A stretch of 64,000 bases of DNA from Butyricimonas faecihominis (GCF_033096445.1 NZ_AP028155.1:186001-250000), one strand, 5' to 3'; counted from the first letter of the stretch, positions 9,533 to 18,834 are shown. Notes: a model not told the origin generated them from the sequence alone. Program-made: numbers and translations.

Positions 9533-10906
9533 ATGAAGAAGTTAATATATTTATGGTTGTTGGCGAGTGTGTTGTTGCCGGCAGCTTGTACGGATGACGA
9601 TGATGTGTTCTCGGAAGAATCGGGGGTACGTTTGCAGGCGGTGATTGACGAGTGTAACACGACGTTAAGGGGAGCCGAGAATGGTTGGAAAATGGTGTAT
9701 TACCCGAAAGTCGAAAGTTATGGAGGCTATACTTTTCTTTTCAAGTTCGGGGCGAAGAATCGGGTACAGATGATCAGTGATTTTGACACGAGTGAAGATA
9801 CGGATTATTCTTATAATTTTAATACATCGGAAAGTGTTGTTCTGACGTTTGATTCTTATAGTCCTTTACATCGTTTGGCCGACCCGCAGTACCCGGCTCC
9901 TGATTACTCGAATAAAAAAGGTTACGGGGTAGAGGGGGATTTCGAGTTCGTGGTGAAAAAAGTAACTGCCGATACATTATATCTGGTGGGGAAAAAGAAT
10001 CGGGTAGAAGTCCAGTTGACGAAAGCGACCGGGGAAGATTGGCAGCTAGTTAGCATGATGGCCGAAATGTCTTCCTGTTTTGCTTTGAGTGAGAACGAAA
10101 GATTGGGTATGTCGGTTCATGGCGTGTTAATGGCATCGGGTCTGGTAGAGTTAGATGATATATATCATATCTGTGAAATATCTTATAAAGATGAGGAAGG
10201 AGATGCCGTGTCGGTTGAGAGTCCCTACGTTATGACGGATAAAGGGTGCCAGTTCATGCAGGAAATTGAAGTGGCAGGAATTAAGTTTTCCGGTTTGAAT
10301 GTTGATTTAAGCGAGGGTTTCAATAACCGGGAATTTGTTTCTAACGATGAAGGCGGGAGTATTCGGTTCTTTATCCAGAATTTTGCCCCGTTAAATTTGA
10401 CGAGAGACCAGATTCCGACGTATGTTCCCAATAAGAATATTGCATCTGTCGATCTGTTAAGAACAACGAATGGGGATGATGCACGTTACGTGATTACCGA
10501 GATGAGTGCGGAATTGGAGGCTCAACGGGATATTATTCGGAATAGTCTGCCGAATTTCATTGATTTCTATTTAGAATTGAACCGGAAAGATGGCTATGAG
10601 GGTTCCTTCCGGATAGGAGCTTACCAAGGTACTTCCGTGAAGTATTACAATTATGATTTCAAAACCTTCGAGTTGTTGGATAATAGTGTGAATAAGGTTA
10701 TCTTTGATAATCAGGCGGCATCTTCATCAACATCAGGTTTTACAGATAAGGATTTGTATTCTATCAAAAAGAATAAGAATACAAAAGCAGTTTACGACGC
10801 CTTCTTCTCGGGAGACGGGTTTGTGGTTATCCGGGATTCGGACACGGTGTATTGGATCAGGAGTTTGAAAGATCCGAATATCTGGATGAAACTGGAGGAA
10901 GACTAG
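9533..10906 (+). CDS. DUF4302-type exported lipoprotein
   Basis: A lipoprotein of 457 residues with signal MKKLIYLWLLASVLLPAACT and an acidic TDDDD tether after the lipid-modified Cys, typical of surface-exposed Bacteroidetes lipoproteins. The ATG at 9533, 5 bp after the previous stop, is preferred over a TTG at 9524. The body is beta-rich (GWKMVYYPKVESYGGYTFLF), and the opening RLQAVIDECNTTLRGAENGWK resembles DUF4302 proteins, which accompany SusC/SusD and the HExxH lipoprotein family. It has no recognisable catalytic motif; a substrate-binding role is inference. Confidence 0.75.
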   Translation: MKKLIYLWLLASVLLPAACTDDDDVFSEESGVRLQAVIDECNTTLRGAENGWKMVYYPKVESYGGYTFLFKFGAKNRVQMISDFDTSEDTDYSYNFNTSESVVLTFDSYSPLHRLADPQYPAPDYSNKKGYGVEGDFEFVVKKVTADTLYLVGKKNRVEVQLTKATGEDWQLVSMMAEMSSCFALSENERLGMSVHGVLMASGLVELDDIYHICEISYKDEEGDAVSVESPYVMTDKGCQFMQEIEVAGIKFSGLNVDLSEGFNNREFVSNDEGGSIRFFIQNFAPLNLTRDQIPTYVPNKNIASVDLLRTTNGDDARYVITEMSAELEAQRDIIRNSLPNFIDFYLELNRKDGYEGSFRIGAYQGTSVKYYNYDFKTFELLDNSVNKVIFDNQAASSSTSGFTDKDLYSIKKNKNTKAVYDAFFSGDGFVVIRDSDTVYWIRSLKDPNIWMKLEED

Positions 10907-10933
10907 GTTCCTGTTTATTGTAGATTACACCCA

Positions 10934-10962
10934 CCAATTCCCTCTGAGGAAGGGGGAGTTGG
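10934..10962 (+). terminator. Hairpin after the SusC/D operon
   Basis: CCAATTCCC and GGGGGAGTTGG can form an imperfect stem just after the DUF4302 stop. No strong T-run follows, so it may be a relic of the small palindromic repeats elsewhere in the window (similar CCAACTCCC/GGGGGAGTTGG sequence) rather than an intrinsic terminator. Confidence 0.35.
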
Positions 10963-10997
10963 AAAACTAGAAAATAAAAGTTGAAAATTAAAATAAA

Positions 10998-12137
10998 ATG
11001 AATGTATTAAAAATAGTCGCTTGTTTGTTGTTTTTCAGTTTTGTTTGGTGTGTCGGTTACGGTGATACCCCGTTAAAGCCAAAGAAAGAAGAACAGGCAA
11101 AGCAAGCTCCCGTGGACGGGCCGTACGTGTTATATGATGAGGTCGGAAATGCACGGGTGATCCGTGTGGATGAACGGGGTGTTGTGCGGGATAGTGTTTA
11201 CGGGAAACTACCGGAAGGTTTTAAACTAGACGTGGTTTCGCAGAAAGGCGGCCATCGTTTTCAGGTGAAACTACATCCCGTGGAGCGTCCACTTTGGAAG
11301 TCCGGACAGCGGGAGAAAACATTGATTATTTCTGATCCTCATGGAGACTTGGAGAGTTTCGTTTCCGTGTTGTGCAACAATGGTGTGATCGGAAAGAATT
11401 ATAAATGGAAGTTCGGTAAGAATCAGGTGATTGTCATCGGTGATGTCTTTGACCGGGGAAAGGACGTGTTGCCCATTTTCTGGTTGATGTACAAGTTGGA
11501 ACAGGAGGCGAAGGATGCGGGAGGGGTGATGACTTTTATGTTAGGGAATCACGAGGAAATGGTGTTGCGGGGTAACTTGAAATATACCCGGAGCAAGTAT
11601 AAGGATTTAGCAACATCACTTGGGATAGAATATGCCGACTTGTGGCATGAGAAGAGCGAGTTGGGGCGTTGGTTGCGTTCTCGTAATCTGATTCAGGTCG
11701 TGGGAAAGAATTTGTTCGTCCATGCCGGACTGAGCAAGGAGTTTACCGGAATGGGAAATGCCGTGACAGAAGTAAACGAAGAGATGGCGAGATCTATTTT
11801 CTTGCCGAAAAAAGAACGGCAGGAGTTGTCTGCCTTGTCTGATTCCATCTATTGTAATCGGGGACCTTTTTGGTTCCGAGGAATGGTGAAAGATGAGGAG
11901 AAATATAGTCCTTCCACGCCGGAGGATGTGGAGCGTATTTTGGAACAATACGGTGTAGACCGTATATTCGTGGGACACACGATATTTGATGACGTGACTC
12001 CCTTCTTTGACGGGAAAGTTGTGGCCGTGAACGTGAATAATCAAAAGAACCGAGAGGCAGGTAAAGGCCGGGGAATCTTGATGCAGGGAAATACCCTGTA
12101 TGTTATATACGATAAGGGTAAGCCTCGTAAATTCTAG
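10998..12137 (+). CDS. Exported metallophosphatase (PPP/Shewanella-like phosphatase type)
   Basis: A 379-residue calcineurin-like phosphoesterase with an N-terminal signal (about 1-22). The metal-site motifs occur in order: SDPHGDLE (GDxHG-type), GDVFDRGKD (GDxxDRG), GNHEEMVLRG (GNHE), LFVHAGLS and VGHTIFDD. This set fits the PPP serine/threonine phosphatase superfamily, closest in pattern to periplasmic Shewanella-like phosphatases. The DPHGD variant of the first motif is normal for that group. It follows the import cluster by 91 bp on the same strand but has its own spacing and a hairpin in between, so shared regulation is uncertain. The substrate is unknown. Confidence 0.82.
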   Translation: MNVLKIVACLLFFSFVWCVGYGDTPLKPKKEEQAKQAPVDGPYVLYDEVGNARVIRVDERGVVRDSVYGKLPEGFKLDVVSQKGGHRFQVKLHPVERPLWKSGQREKTLIISDPHGDLESFVSVLCNNGVIGKNYKWKFGKNQVIVIGDVFDRGKDVLPIFWLMYKLEQEAKDAGGVMTFMLGNHEEMVLRGNLKYTRSKYKDLATSLGIEYADLWHEKSELGRWLRSRNLIQVVGKNLFVHAGLSKEFTGMGNAVTEVNEEMARSIFLPKKERQELSALSDSIYCNRGPFWFRGMVKDEEKYSPSTPEDVERILEQYGVDRIFVGHTIFDDVTPFFDGKVVAVNVNNQKNREAGKGRGILMQGNTLYVIYDKGKPRKF

Positions 12138-12158
12138 CTGTTTTATTTCAATAATAAT

Positions 12159-12188
12159 AAGTTACAGGTTAATAACAACCTGTAACTT
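12159..12188. terminator. Bidirectional terminator between convergent genes
   Basis: A perfect 12-bp inverted repeat, AAGTTACAGGTT / AACCTGTAACTT with a six-base loop, lies between the convergent phosphatase and acyl-ligase genes. A second short hairpin, TTTCGCC-TCC-GGCGAAA, occurs at 12193-12209, directly after the ligase stop on the minus strand. Both strands have AT-rich flanks. Confidence 0.75.
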
Positions 12189-12209
12189 GTTATTTCGCCT
12201 CCGGCGAAA

Positions 12210-13859
12210 CTATTGATACAAAAAGCGCTTAATACTCTTTTTGGGTGTTTTTTCAAACTCTTCGTTGTATATCGTAACCTTCGCAATCTGGCTGTATGCC
12301 GGGAGAGTTTCGTTAATTTGTTTCCGGTTTTCCTCCATGATGGCAGCGATGGCCTCATCCGAGTTCTTGTTGTCGGCATTGATAGTCTCGAAGTCAGGAT
12401 AGATGAGGGCAGTGAGTTTGCCTTCTTTCTCGACCACGATAGATTCGCTCACGTAAGGAAGGTTATTCAGATGATCTTCAATTTCTTCTGGATAGATGTT
12501 TTGACCACTGGGGCCGAGAATCATGTTTTTACTACGCCCCTTGATGAAAAGGTTGCCTTCTTCGTCAATCAGTCCAAGGTCTCCCGTGCGGAGCCAGCCG
12601 TCGGGTGTGAATGCGGCATGTGTGGCCGCCTCGTTCTTGTAGTACCCGATCATGAGATTATCTCCTTTGGCTAGGATCTCCCCGACGATATGTGCCGGAT
12701 CGGGCGAGTCTATTTTCAGTTGCATACGGGGTGCAGCCCTTCCGCAGGAGCCTTTTTTGAAAGTTTCCCATCCGGCATACGAGAGGATCGGTCCGCATTC
12801 CGTCATACCGTAACCCACGGTATAGGGAAAGTTTATCGAGTGTAAAAATTCTTCTACTTCTTTATTCAGTGCGGCTCCGCCGACGATGAGTTCTTTGAAA
12901 TTCCCGCCGAAGGCATCAATGACTTTCTGACGGATGGAATTCTTCACTTTCTTGTCGAGTAACGGCAGGTTAAGCATGAGTTTAATCAATGGTTTTTCCA
13001 GTGCCGGGAATACTTTTTTCCGGATAATCTTTTCGATAATCAAGGGTACGGAAATAATCAAGTTGGGTCTTACCGTGGAGAATGCGTCCGCGATGATCTT
13101 CGGGGACGGGGTTCTCGTCAGGAAAAATACATGAGCCCCGCTGGCAAACTCGTAGATGAACTCGAAAGCCAACCCGTACATGTGTGCCATGGGGAGCATG
13201 GATATAACCTGTTCTCCGGGTAATTTCCCAAATACCCCGAAGGCGAACGTGAGGTTCGACCAGAGGCTGCGATAGGGGAGCATAACCCCTTTCGAGAAAC
13301 TGGTGGTTCCCGACGTGTAGTTAATAATGGCGAGTTCTTCCGGTTTGTCATACGTGTAGTTCACGTCTTCCGGGCGGAAACGGTCGGGGTATTTCTTCCC
13401 GAACAGTTCGTTCAGTCGCTCCCGTGCGTGTGATAATGCTTGGCTACGCGACACGAGTATTGAATTATCTTCCAAGCTTAGAATACCTTCCAGTGCTTCC
13501 ATCGAGGCCTCGTTCAATCCTTCCCACACGACGCTACCCACGAAAAGTAGGCGAGCCTCGGAATGATTCACGATATTGTGTATGTTATCCGGTTTAAATT
13601 CGTTTAGGATGGGGACTACGACAGCCCCGTAGGTTAGTGTGGCGAGGAATGCAATTCCCCAATTTGTGGAATTTCTCCCGCATAATGCGATTTTATCTCC
13701 TTTTTTAATGCCTGCGTGTTCGAAAAGAATATGTAATTTTTCTATTTTCCGGGCCACGTCCTTGTAGTTACAATTTATTCCGTGATAGTCGGTCAGTGCC
13801 GGACGATCCCAGTTTTCTTTGATACTACTCTCTATATAATATATAAAACTTTCTTCCAT
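12210..13859 (-). CDS. AMP-forming long-chain fatty acid-CoA ligase-like enzyme (copy 1)
   Basis: An adenylate-forming enzyme of about 549 residues that activates a carboxylic acid, probably a fatty acid, via acyl-AMP. Motifs are INYTSGTTSFSKGVMLPYR (A3 P-loop), GYGMTECGP (A5), WLRTGDLGLIDEEGNLFIKG (A7/A8), GQNIYPEEIED, and a C-terminal KTPKKSIKRFLYQ holding the catalytic lysine region. The ATG at 13857-13859 is preferred over a TTG six codons upstream. A closely similar paralogue lies at 14839-16485, with a DUF4251 gene and a family-B repeat between them. CoA as acceptor is assumed from the family; an acyl-ACP synthetase role is possible. Confidence 0.9.
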   Translation of the reverse strand: MEESFIYYIESSIKENWDRPALTDYHGINCNYKDVARKIEKLHILFEHAGIKKGDKIALCGRNSTNWGIAFLATLTYGAVVVPILNEFKPDNIHNIVNHSEARLLFVGSVVWEGLNEASMEALEGILSLEDNSILVSRSQALSHARERLNELFGKKYPDRFRPEDVNYTYDKPEELAIINYTSGTTSFSKGVMLPYRSLWSNLTFAFGVFGKLPGEQVISMLPMAHMYGLAFEFIYEFASGAHVFFLTRTPSPKIIADAFSTVRPNLIISVPLIIEKIIRKKVFPALEKPLIKLMLNLPLLDKKVKNSIRQKVIDAFGGNFKELIVGGAALNKEVEEFLHSINFPYTVGYGMTECGPILSYAGWETFKKGSCGRAAPRMQLKIDSPDPAHIVGEILAKGDNLMIGYYKNEAATHAAFTPDGWLRTGDLGLIDEEGNLFIKGRSKNMILGPSGQNIYPEEIEDHLNNLPYVSESIVVEKEGKLTALIYPDFETINADNKNSDEAIAAIMEENRKQINETLPAYSQIAKVTIYNEEFEKTPKKSIKRFLYQ

Positions 13860-13934
13860 CTGTAAGTATACTGTCAAACAAGTGTCAAAGTTACGAATAT
13901 TTTTCGAGATTTCGAGGGAAGGGGAAAAAGTAGT

Positions 13935-14095
13935 AAGGGGGCTGTTCCCAAAGTCTTATTCAATATCTACAAGCTACCCCCTCCAACTCCCCCTTACACA
14001 AGGGGAGAGCTGATTACCAAGCGGTTTCTCCCCCTGTGTAAGGGGGGAGTTAGTGGGGGTAGTTATTTAAAAATGACTTTTTGGACAGCCCCTTT
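13935..14095. repeat. Family B palindromic element, copy B1
   Basis: An intergenic element of about 160 bp. The termini are inverted: AAGGGGGCTGTTCCCAAAGTC at the left and, at the right, the complement of AAAGGGGCTGTCCAAAAAGTC. The core holds inverted CTACCCCCTCCAACTCCCCC and matching GGGGGAGTTAGTGGGGGTAG arms around CCAAGCGGTTTC. The same design occurs at 20710-20870 and, without the termini, at 21889-22001. Confidence 0.85.
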
Positions 14096-14126
14096 CAGAA
14101 GCAAAGGTTCGATTTTATAAACTTAT

Positions 14127-14708
14127 TTATATCCCCAGAGCTTTTCTTTTATCATCCGGAATTGGAGTAAGATCACCACCGTATGAGATACTTGCCCGGT
14201 TGTTGCTGGTCACGTTGACGCTGCATTTCCCGTTACCGTAAACTTCCACGTAGAAGTTAAAGACATCGTTGCGATTTCTCACGTTGAATTTGTATTCGAT
14301 GTAATGTTTTTTGCGTTTGTTAATCACCTTGAATGATTCGTTTTCAATCTTTGCTTTCTCGAACTCAATCCCGCCGCCTTGTCCGTATTCCGTGGAGTAG
14401 GCCCGTCCGAAGAATGGCAGGCGTCCCGTGGCTATGGTGTCGAGGATAAAGAGTTGTCCCTCGTTGGTAGCCAGCGAAACGTAGCCTTCGCCACCAATGC
14501 GTTTCTGCCCGTATTTGGAGTCGATGGTGATGCTGCTGTTACCTGTCGGGAAGGCTTGATCTACCTCGATGTAGAATTCACGGCTTTTCATGAGTTGTTC
14601 GATCTTGGCGATACCCGCGGTGTCGCTTTTCTGTTTCTTTTCACCCATCGCGAAGAGGCAGGTAAAAAGGAGTATTCCTATTGGAATGATTGTTTTCAGT
14701 GTTTTCAT
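14127..14708 (-). CDS. DUF4251-type exported protein
   Basis: A 193-residue protein with an N-terminal signal (MKTLKTIIPIGILLFTCLFA). The body is beta-rich, with FYIEVDQAFPTGNSSITID, then GEGYVSLATNEGQLFILDT, then YGGDLTPIPDDKRK at the C terminus. This pattern (an SxxFxIEVxxAxP opening and YxGxLxP ending) is that of DUF4251 proteins, which are restricted to Bacteroidetes and have no assigned activity. It sits between the two acyl-ligase paralogues on the same strand. A periplasmic or outer-membrane-associated location is expected. Confidence 0.8.
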   Translation of the reverse strand: MKTLKTIIPIGILLFTCLFAMGEKKQKSDTAGIAKIEQLMKSREFYIEVDQAFPTGNSSITIDSKYGQKRIGGEGYVSLATNEGQLFILDTIATGRLPFFGRAYSTEYGQGGGIEFEKAKIENESFKVINKRKKHYIEYKFNVRNRNDVFNFYVEVYGNGKCSVNVTSNNRASISYGGDLTPIPDDKRKALGI

Positions 14709-14838
14709 GTTCTTGTTGTTTTTTCGTGAATATAAATGTCATTTTAATATATAGCAAATCATGTACCACGAGCCATAATTCGCTGAATGGATTCACAATA
14801 TAGTAAAAATAAGGGATATTTGCAAATTTACTCCCTCA

Positions 14839-16485
14839 CTACTGGTACAAGAACCGCTTTATACTTCGTTTTGGGGTCTTCTCGAATTCCTCGTCGTGAA
14901 TCTCTATCCGGGCAATCTGGCTGTATGCCGGGATCTGTTGGTTGATCTGTTTGCGGGTCTCGTGAATGATTTTGAGAAGTGCCTCGCGGGATATTTTGTT
15001 TTGTTTCATGGCCTCGGCATCCGGATAGACAAGGGCCACGAGTTTACCTTCCCGTTCAATCACTAGCGATTCTGCGATATAAGGTTGGGCGTTGAGTAGG
15101 TCTTCGATCTCTTCGGGGTAAATGTTCTGCCCGCTGGGGCCGAGAATGAGACTTTTGCTACGACCTTTGATGTAGAGATACCCGTCCGGATCCAGCACGC
15201 CGAGATCCCCCGTGTGGAGCCATCCGTCGGGGGAAAGCACGGTATTGGATGCTTCCGGGTTGTTGTAGTACCCGTCCATGACATTCATGCCTTTGGTGAG
15301 AATTTCTCCAACTTGTTTGAACGGATCGGGCGAGTCGATGCGGATTTCCATGCGGTCCACGGCTCTCCCGCAGGAGGTGGGACGGAACGTCTGCCAGTGG
15401 TCGAAAGCGATGGCAGGCCCACACTCGGTCATGCCGTAGCCCACGGTGTAGGGGAATTTCACGGAATGGAGGAATGCCTCGACTTCTTTATTGAGGGCGG
15501 CTCCCCCGACTGCGAGTAGCTTGAATCGTCCCCCGAAAGCATCAAGAATCTGCCGCTTGATCTTGTGGCGGATTTTTCCCCCGATGATGGGCATTTTTAG
15601 CATCAGCTTGATATGAAACTTTTCCAGTTGCGGGAGTACTCGACTTTTGATGATCTTCTCGATAATTAAAGGCACGGCGACGATCAGGTGCGGGCGGATG
15701 TCGGCAAAGACTTCCCCCAGTATCTTGGGCGAGGGCATTTTTTGTAGGAAATAGATATGTATTCCGCTGGCGAAGGGGTAAATGAACTCGAAGGCCAGCC
15801 CGTACATGTGGGCCATGGTAAGGATGGATACAAGTTTTTCGCCCGGCGTGTAACCCATCTGGTCAAGGGCGTAGCGGAGGTTGGACCACATACTGCGGTA
15901 AGGGAGCATCACGCCTTTGGGCGAGCTGGTGGTGCCGGATGTGTAGTTGATCATGGCCAGTTCTTCCGGTTCCTCCGTGCGGTAGTGTATATCCTCGATT
16001 CGCAGTTCCCCGGGGTGCTGGGTGGAAAACAAGGTCTCCAGCCGGGTTGTGGTTTCCGAGAGAACCGGGTTGCGGGAGGAGATCACGGAATAATCAGCCA
16101 TGGCGATGATCCCGTCCAGCGCAGGCATACTCTCGTGGTCTATGTTATCCCACACGGATTTTCCCACGAACAGGAGCCGGGCCCCGGAGTGGTTGATAAT
16201 GTGGTGAATCGTGTCGGGTTTAAACTCGTTAAGGATGGGAACGGCCACCGCCCCGTAAGTGAGCGTGGCGAGAAAAGCTATTCCCCAGTTGGACGTGTTG
16301 CGGCTGCATAGCGCCACTTTATCTCCCGGTCGGATACCGCCTTCCTCGAAAAGGATATGTAATTTTTCAATCCACCGTGCCACGTCTTTATAGTTATGTT
16401 CCGCACCCTCGTAGTCCGTCAGGGAGGGAAGGTGCCAGTGTTCTTTTATGCTGTATTCTATAAGTTTCAAGAAACTCGTTTCCAT
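14839..16485 (-). CDS. AMP-forming long-chain fatty acid-CoA ligase-like enzyme (copy 2)
   Basis: A 548-residue paralogue of the enzyme at 12210-13859, near-identical in length and similar over its whole length by eye. Motifs are INYTSGTTSSPKGVMLPYR, GYGMTECGP, WLHTGDLGVLDPDGYLYIKG, GQNIYPEEIED and KTPKRSIKRFLYQ. The start METSFLKLIEYSIKEHWH lines up with MEESFIYYIESSIKENWD of copy 1. Base composition is clearly more GC-rich than copy 1, suggesting an old duplication or separate histories. Both are leftward, so they may be expressed together. Confidence 0.9.
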   Translation of the reverse strand: METSFLKLIEYSIKEHWHLPSLTDYEGAEHNYKDVARWIEKLHILFEEGGIRPGDKVALCSRNTSNWGIAFLATLTYGAVAVPILNEFKPDTIHHIINHSGARLLFVGKSVWDNIDHESMPALDGIIAMADYSVISSRNPVLSETTTRLETLFSTQHPGELRIEDIHYRTEEPEELAMINYTSGTTSSPKGVMLPYRSMWSNLRYALDQMGYTPGEKLVSILTMAHMYGLAFEFIYPFASGIHIYFLQKMPSPKILGEVFADIRPHLIVAVPLIIEKIIKSRVLPQLEKFHIKLMLKMPIIGGKIRHKIKRQILDAFGGRFKLLAVGGAALNKEVEAFLHSVKFPYTVGYGMTECGPAIAFDHWQTFRPTSCGRAVDRMEIRIDSPDPFKQVGEILTKGMNVMDGYYNNPEASNTVLSPDGWLHTGDLGVLDPDGYLYIKGRSKSLILGPSGQNIYPEEIEDLLNAQPYIAESLVIEREGKLVALVYPDAEAMKQNKISREALLKIIHETRKQINQQIPAYSQIARIEIHDEEFEKTPKRSIKRFLYQ

Positions 16486-16611
16486 GATGTTATATAATTA
16501 ATATTCTCTTCTTATACTGAAAATTAACTTGAAATGTTTTTCTCGCGGGTTTATTTTTATCCGGGGAGAGGTTTGTGTATATTCGCGTGAAACAAGAAAA
16601 AATCAGGTCAC

Positions 16612-17271
16612 GTGAAAAGAAATAATAACGAGGTAAGGGTGGTTCCGCCCGTGTTGCAGGGGGTAGAGACGGGGAACGAGTTGTTCAGCGAGTTGTTGGT
16701 GGACGATGACGAGGTGGATCGTCGCTCGTTCAGTCGGGAGGTGGTTGACGGGGTAGATTTGTCGGAGGTGAACGTGTCGTCCTGCGTGTTTGATCATGTC
16801 TCGTTTCCCGGTTGCCGTTTCCGGGAGTCCCGGCTCACGGACGTGTTGTTCGAGAATTGTGACCTGTCGAACGTGGACTTGTCGGGGAGCGTGTTGTTCC
16901 GGGTGGAATTCCGTTCGTGCAAGTTGATGGGGACGAACCTATCGGACGGTGTGTTGAATAACGTGTTGTTCCGGCATTGTAACGCCCGTTACATGAATCT
17001 CTCGATGGGGCGTTTGAAACAAGTACTTTTCGCCCACGGTGATATGCAGGGAAGTGCCTTGGAGAGTTGCCGGTTGGAGGCGGTGGCGTTCGACACGTGT
17101 AGCCTCGTGGAGGCTGAGTTTTCTCGTACTTCATTGAAGGGGATGGACTTAACATCCTCACGGTTGGAAGGCTTGCGGCTGGGTGTGGGGGATTTACGTG
17201 GCGTGATCGTGTCACCCGTGCAGGCGTTGGATTTAACCCGCTATTTAGGACTGGTTGTCAAGGATGTGTAA
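16612..17271 (+). CDS. Pentapeptide-repeat protein
   Basis: A 219-residue cytoplasmic protein made of A(D/N)LxX-type pentapeptide repeats from about residue 45 to 205 (for example SNVDLSGSVLFRVEFRSCKL, MGTNLSDGVLNNVLFRHCNA). These fold as a right-handed quadrilateral beta-helix. The start is GTG at 16612; no ATG is available nearby. The repeats are unusually rich in Cys at one position (SSC, FPGC, FENC, FRSC, FRHC, LESC, FDTC). The C-terminal stretch ending LDLTRYLGLVVKDV leaves the repeat pattern, as in Qnr-like and YjbI-like proteins. A DNA-gyrase-protecting role is possible but not shown. Confidence 0.8.
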   Translation: MKRNNNEVRVVPPVLQGVETGNELFSELLVDDDEVDRRSFSREVVDGVDLSEVNVSSCVFDHVSFPGCRFRESRLTDVLFENCDLSNVDLSGSVLFRVEFRSCKLMGTNLSDGVLNNVLFRHCNARYMNLSMGRLKQVLFAHGDMQGSALESCRLEAVAFDTCSLVEAEFSRTSLKGMDLTSSRLEGLRLGVGDLRGVIVSPVQALDLTRYLGLVVKDV

Positions 17272-17408
17272 GTGATGTCAGCAAAGTACAAGGGTTGTTA
17301 AATGTGACGGGAGGTTGAAACTTTCGTCCTGCGGCATCGTAATTATTCACGAGTGTCTTGACAGACACGCCCTTTAAAAATTTTCTAAATAAACTAAACT
17401 AATTAATT

Positions 17409-18806
17409 ATGAAGACAGAAAATCCTATCACACCGGTTTTTGGGACGGATGAAGAGGCCCGGGTGGCACCGAAATACGAGATGCCAGAGGGTATGATGCC
17501 GGGCGAAGTTGCCTATCAAATCGTGCATGACGAGGCCATGTTGGATGGTAATTCACGTTTGAATCTGGCGACTTTCGTGACTACATGGATGGATGATTAC
17601 GCTAGAAAAGTGATGACCGAGAACATGGATAAGAACATGATCGACAAGACGGAGTACCCGCAAACGGCGGAGATCGAGCGTCGATGCGTGAATATCCTTG
17701 CCAAGTTGTGGAATTCACCTGAGAAACCGTATTGCACGGGTACGAGTACCGTGGGTTCTTCCGAGGCTTGTATGCTGGGTGGTATTGCCGCCTTGAAACG
17801 CTGGCAGAAGAGACGTAAGGCAAAAGGTCTTCCTATCGATAAACCGAATTTCATCATCTCGACCTGTATGCAGGTGGTTTGGGAGAAATTCGCTATCTAC
17901 TGGGATGTCGAGATGCGTATGATTCCCGTGACGGCGGAGAAGATCACGCTTGACCCGCAGGACGTGGTCAAGGCTTGCGACGAGAACACCATTTGCGTGG
18001 TGCCGATTCAAGGAGTGACGATTACCGGGTTGAATGATAACGTGAAGGAGATTAACGATGCACTCGACAAGTTGAACACCGAGAAAGGTTGGGAGATTTG
18101 TATCCACGTGGATGCCGCTACTGGTGGGTTTATCCACCCGTTCATCGATCCTGAAACGATCTGGGATTTCCGTTTGAAATGGGTACTTTCCATCAGTACT
18201 TCAGGTCACAAGTTCGGTCTGGTATATCCCGGTGTGGGTTGGGTGGTTTGGAAAGACAAGCAATATTTGCCCGAGGAAATGAACTTTGCCGTGAATTATC
18301 TGGGAGCCAACATCCCGAGTATTTCCATTAACTTCTCTCGTCCGGGTAATCAAGTATTGGCCCAGTATTACCAATTCATGCGCTTGGGTAAGGAAGGGTA
18401 CAAGAAAGTACAGCAAAATTGCCTGAACGTTTGTCTCTACCTGAAAGAGCAATTGAAAAAGATGGGTATTTTCGAGTTCTTCAGTAATGATATGCCGAAC
18501 CCGTTGTTTATCTGGAAATTGAAAGATGATCCAAACCGGAAATGGACTTTGTACGATTTGTCGGATGCGCTGCACGTGGAAGGATGGCAGGTGCCTGCTT
18601 ACACGATGCCGAAAGCGATGGAGGACGTGATAATCATGCGTGTTGTTGTTCGACAGGGCACCGGGTTTGATTTGGCCGATCTGTTGATGGAGGACATCAA
18701 ACGTTGCGTGAACCAGTTGGATGCTCTGAAAGAGCCGACAAATAGCGCTCTGATGTGGGCGAAGAAAGAACCGCAGAAACCGAGAGGTTTTAATCATTCC
18801 AGATAA
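17409..18806 (+). CDS. gadB: Glutamate decarboxylase
   Basis: A PLP-dependent enzyme converting glutamate to GABA and CO2 while consuming a cytoplasmic proton. Its 465 residues match the usual 466 of bacterial GadB. The Schiff-base lysine is Lys268 in STSGHKFGLVYPG, and the PLP aspartate lies in HVDAATGGFIHPF. The C terminus MWAKKEPQKPRGFNHSR resembles the pH-responsive tail of Escherichia coli GadB, whose histidine closes the active site at neutral pH. Glutaminase and a GadC-like antiporter are encoded 2-4 kb downstream on the other strand. A stem of GTGTCT/AGACAC lies about 40 bp upstream of the start. Confidence 0.96.
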   Translation: MKTENPITPVFGTDEEARVAPKYEMPEGMMPGEVAYQIVHDEAMLDGNSRLNLATFVTTWMDDYARKVMTENMDKNMIDKTEYPQTAEIERRCVNILAKLWNSPEKPYCTGTSTVGSSEACMLGGIAALKRWQKRRKAKGLPIDKPNFIISTCMQVVWEKFAIYWDVEMRMIPVTAEKITLDPQDVVKACDENTICVVPIQGVTITGLNDNVKEINDALDKLNTEKGWEICIHVDAATGGFIHPFIDPETIWDFRLKWVLSISTSGHKFGLVYPGVGWVVWKDKQYLPEEMNFAVNYLGANIPSISINFSRPGNQVLAQYYQFMRLGKEGYKKVQQNCLNVCLYLKEQLKKMGIFEFFSNDMPNPLFIWKLKDDPNRKWTLYDLSDALHVEGWQVPAYTMPKAMEDVIIMRVVVRQGTGFDLADLLMEDIKRCVNQLDALKEPTNSALMWAKKEPQKPRGFNHSR

Positions 18807-18834
18807 ACGTGCTGTTTGTCAACTATTTACTATA

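Noticed and set aside
15063-15866. Several long frames opposite and within the GC-rich second acyl-ligase
   Set aside because: Shadow frames from high GC content; the ligase has all catalytic motifs in its own frame.
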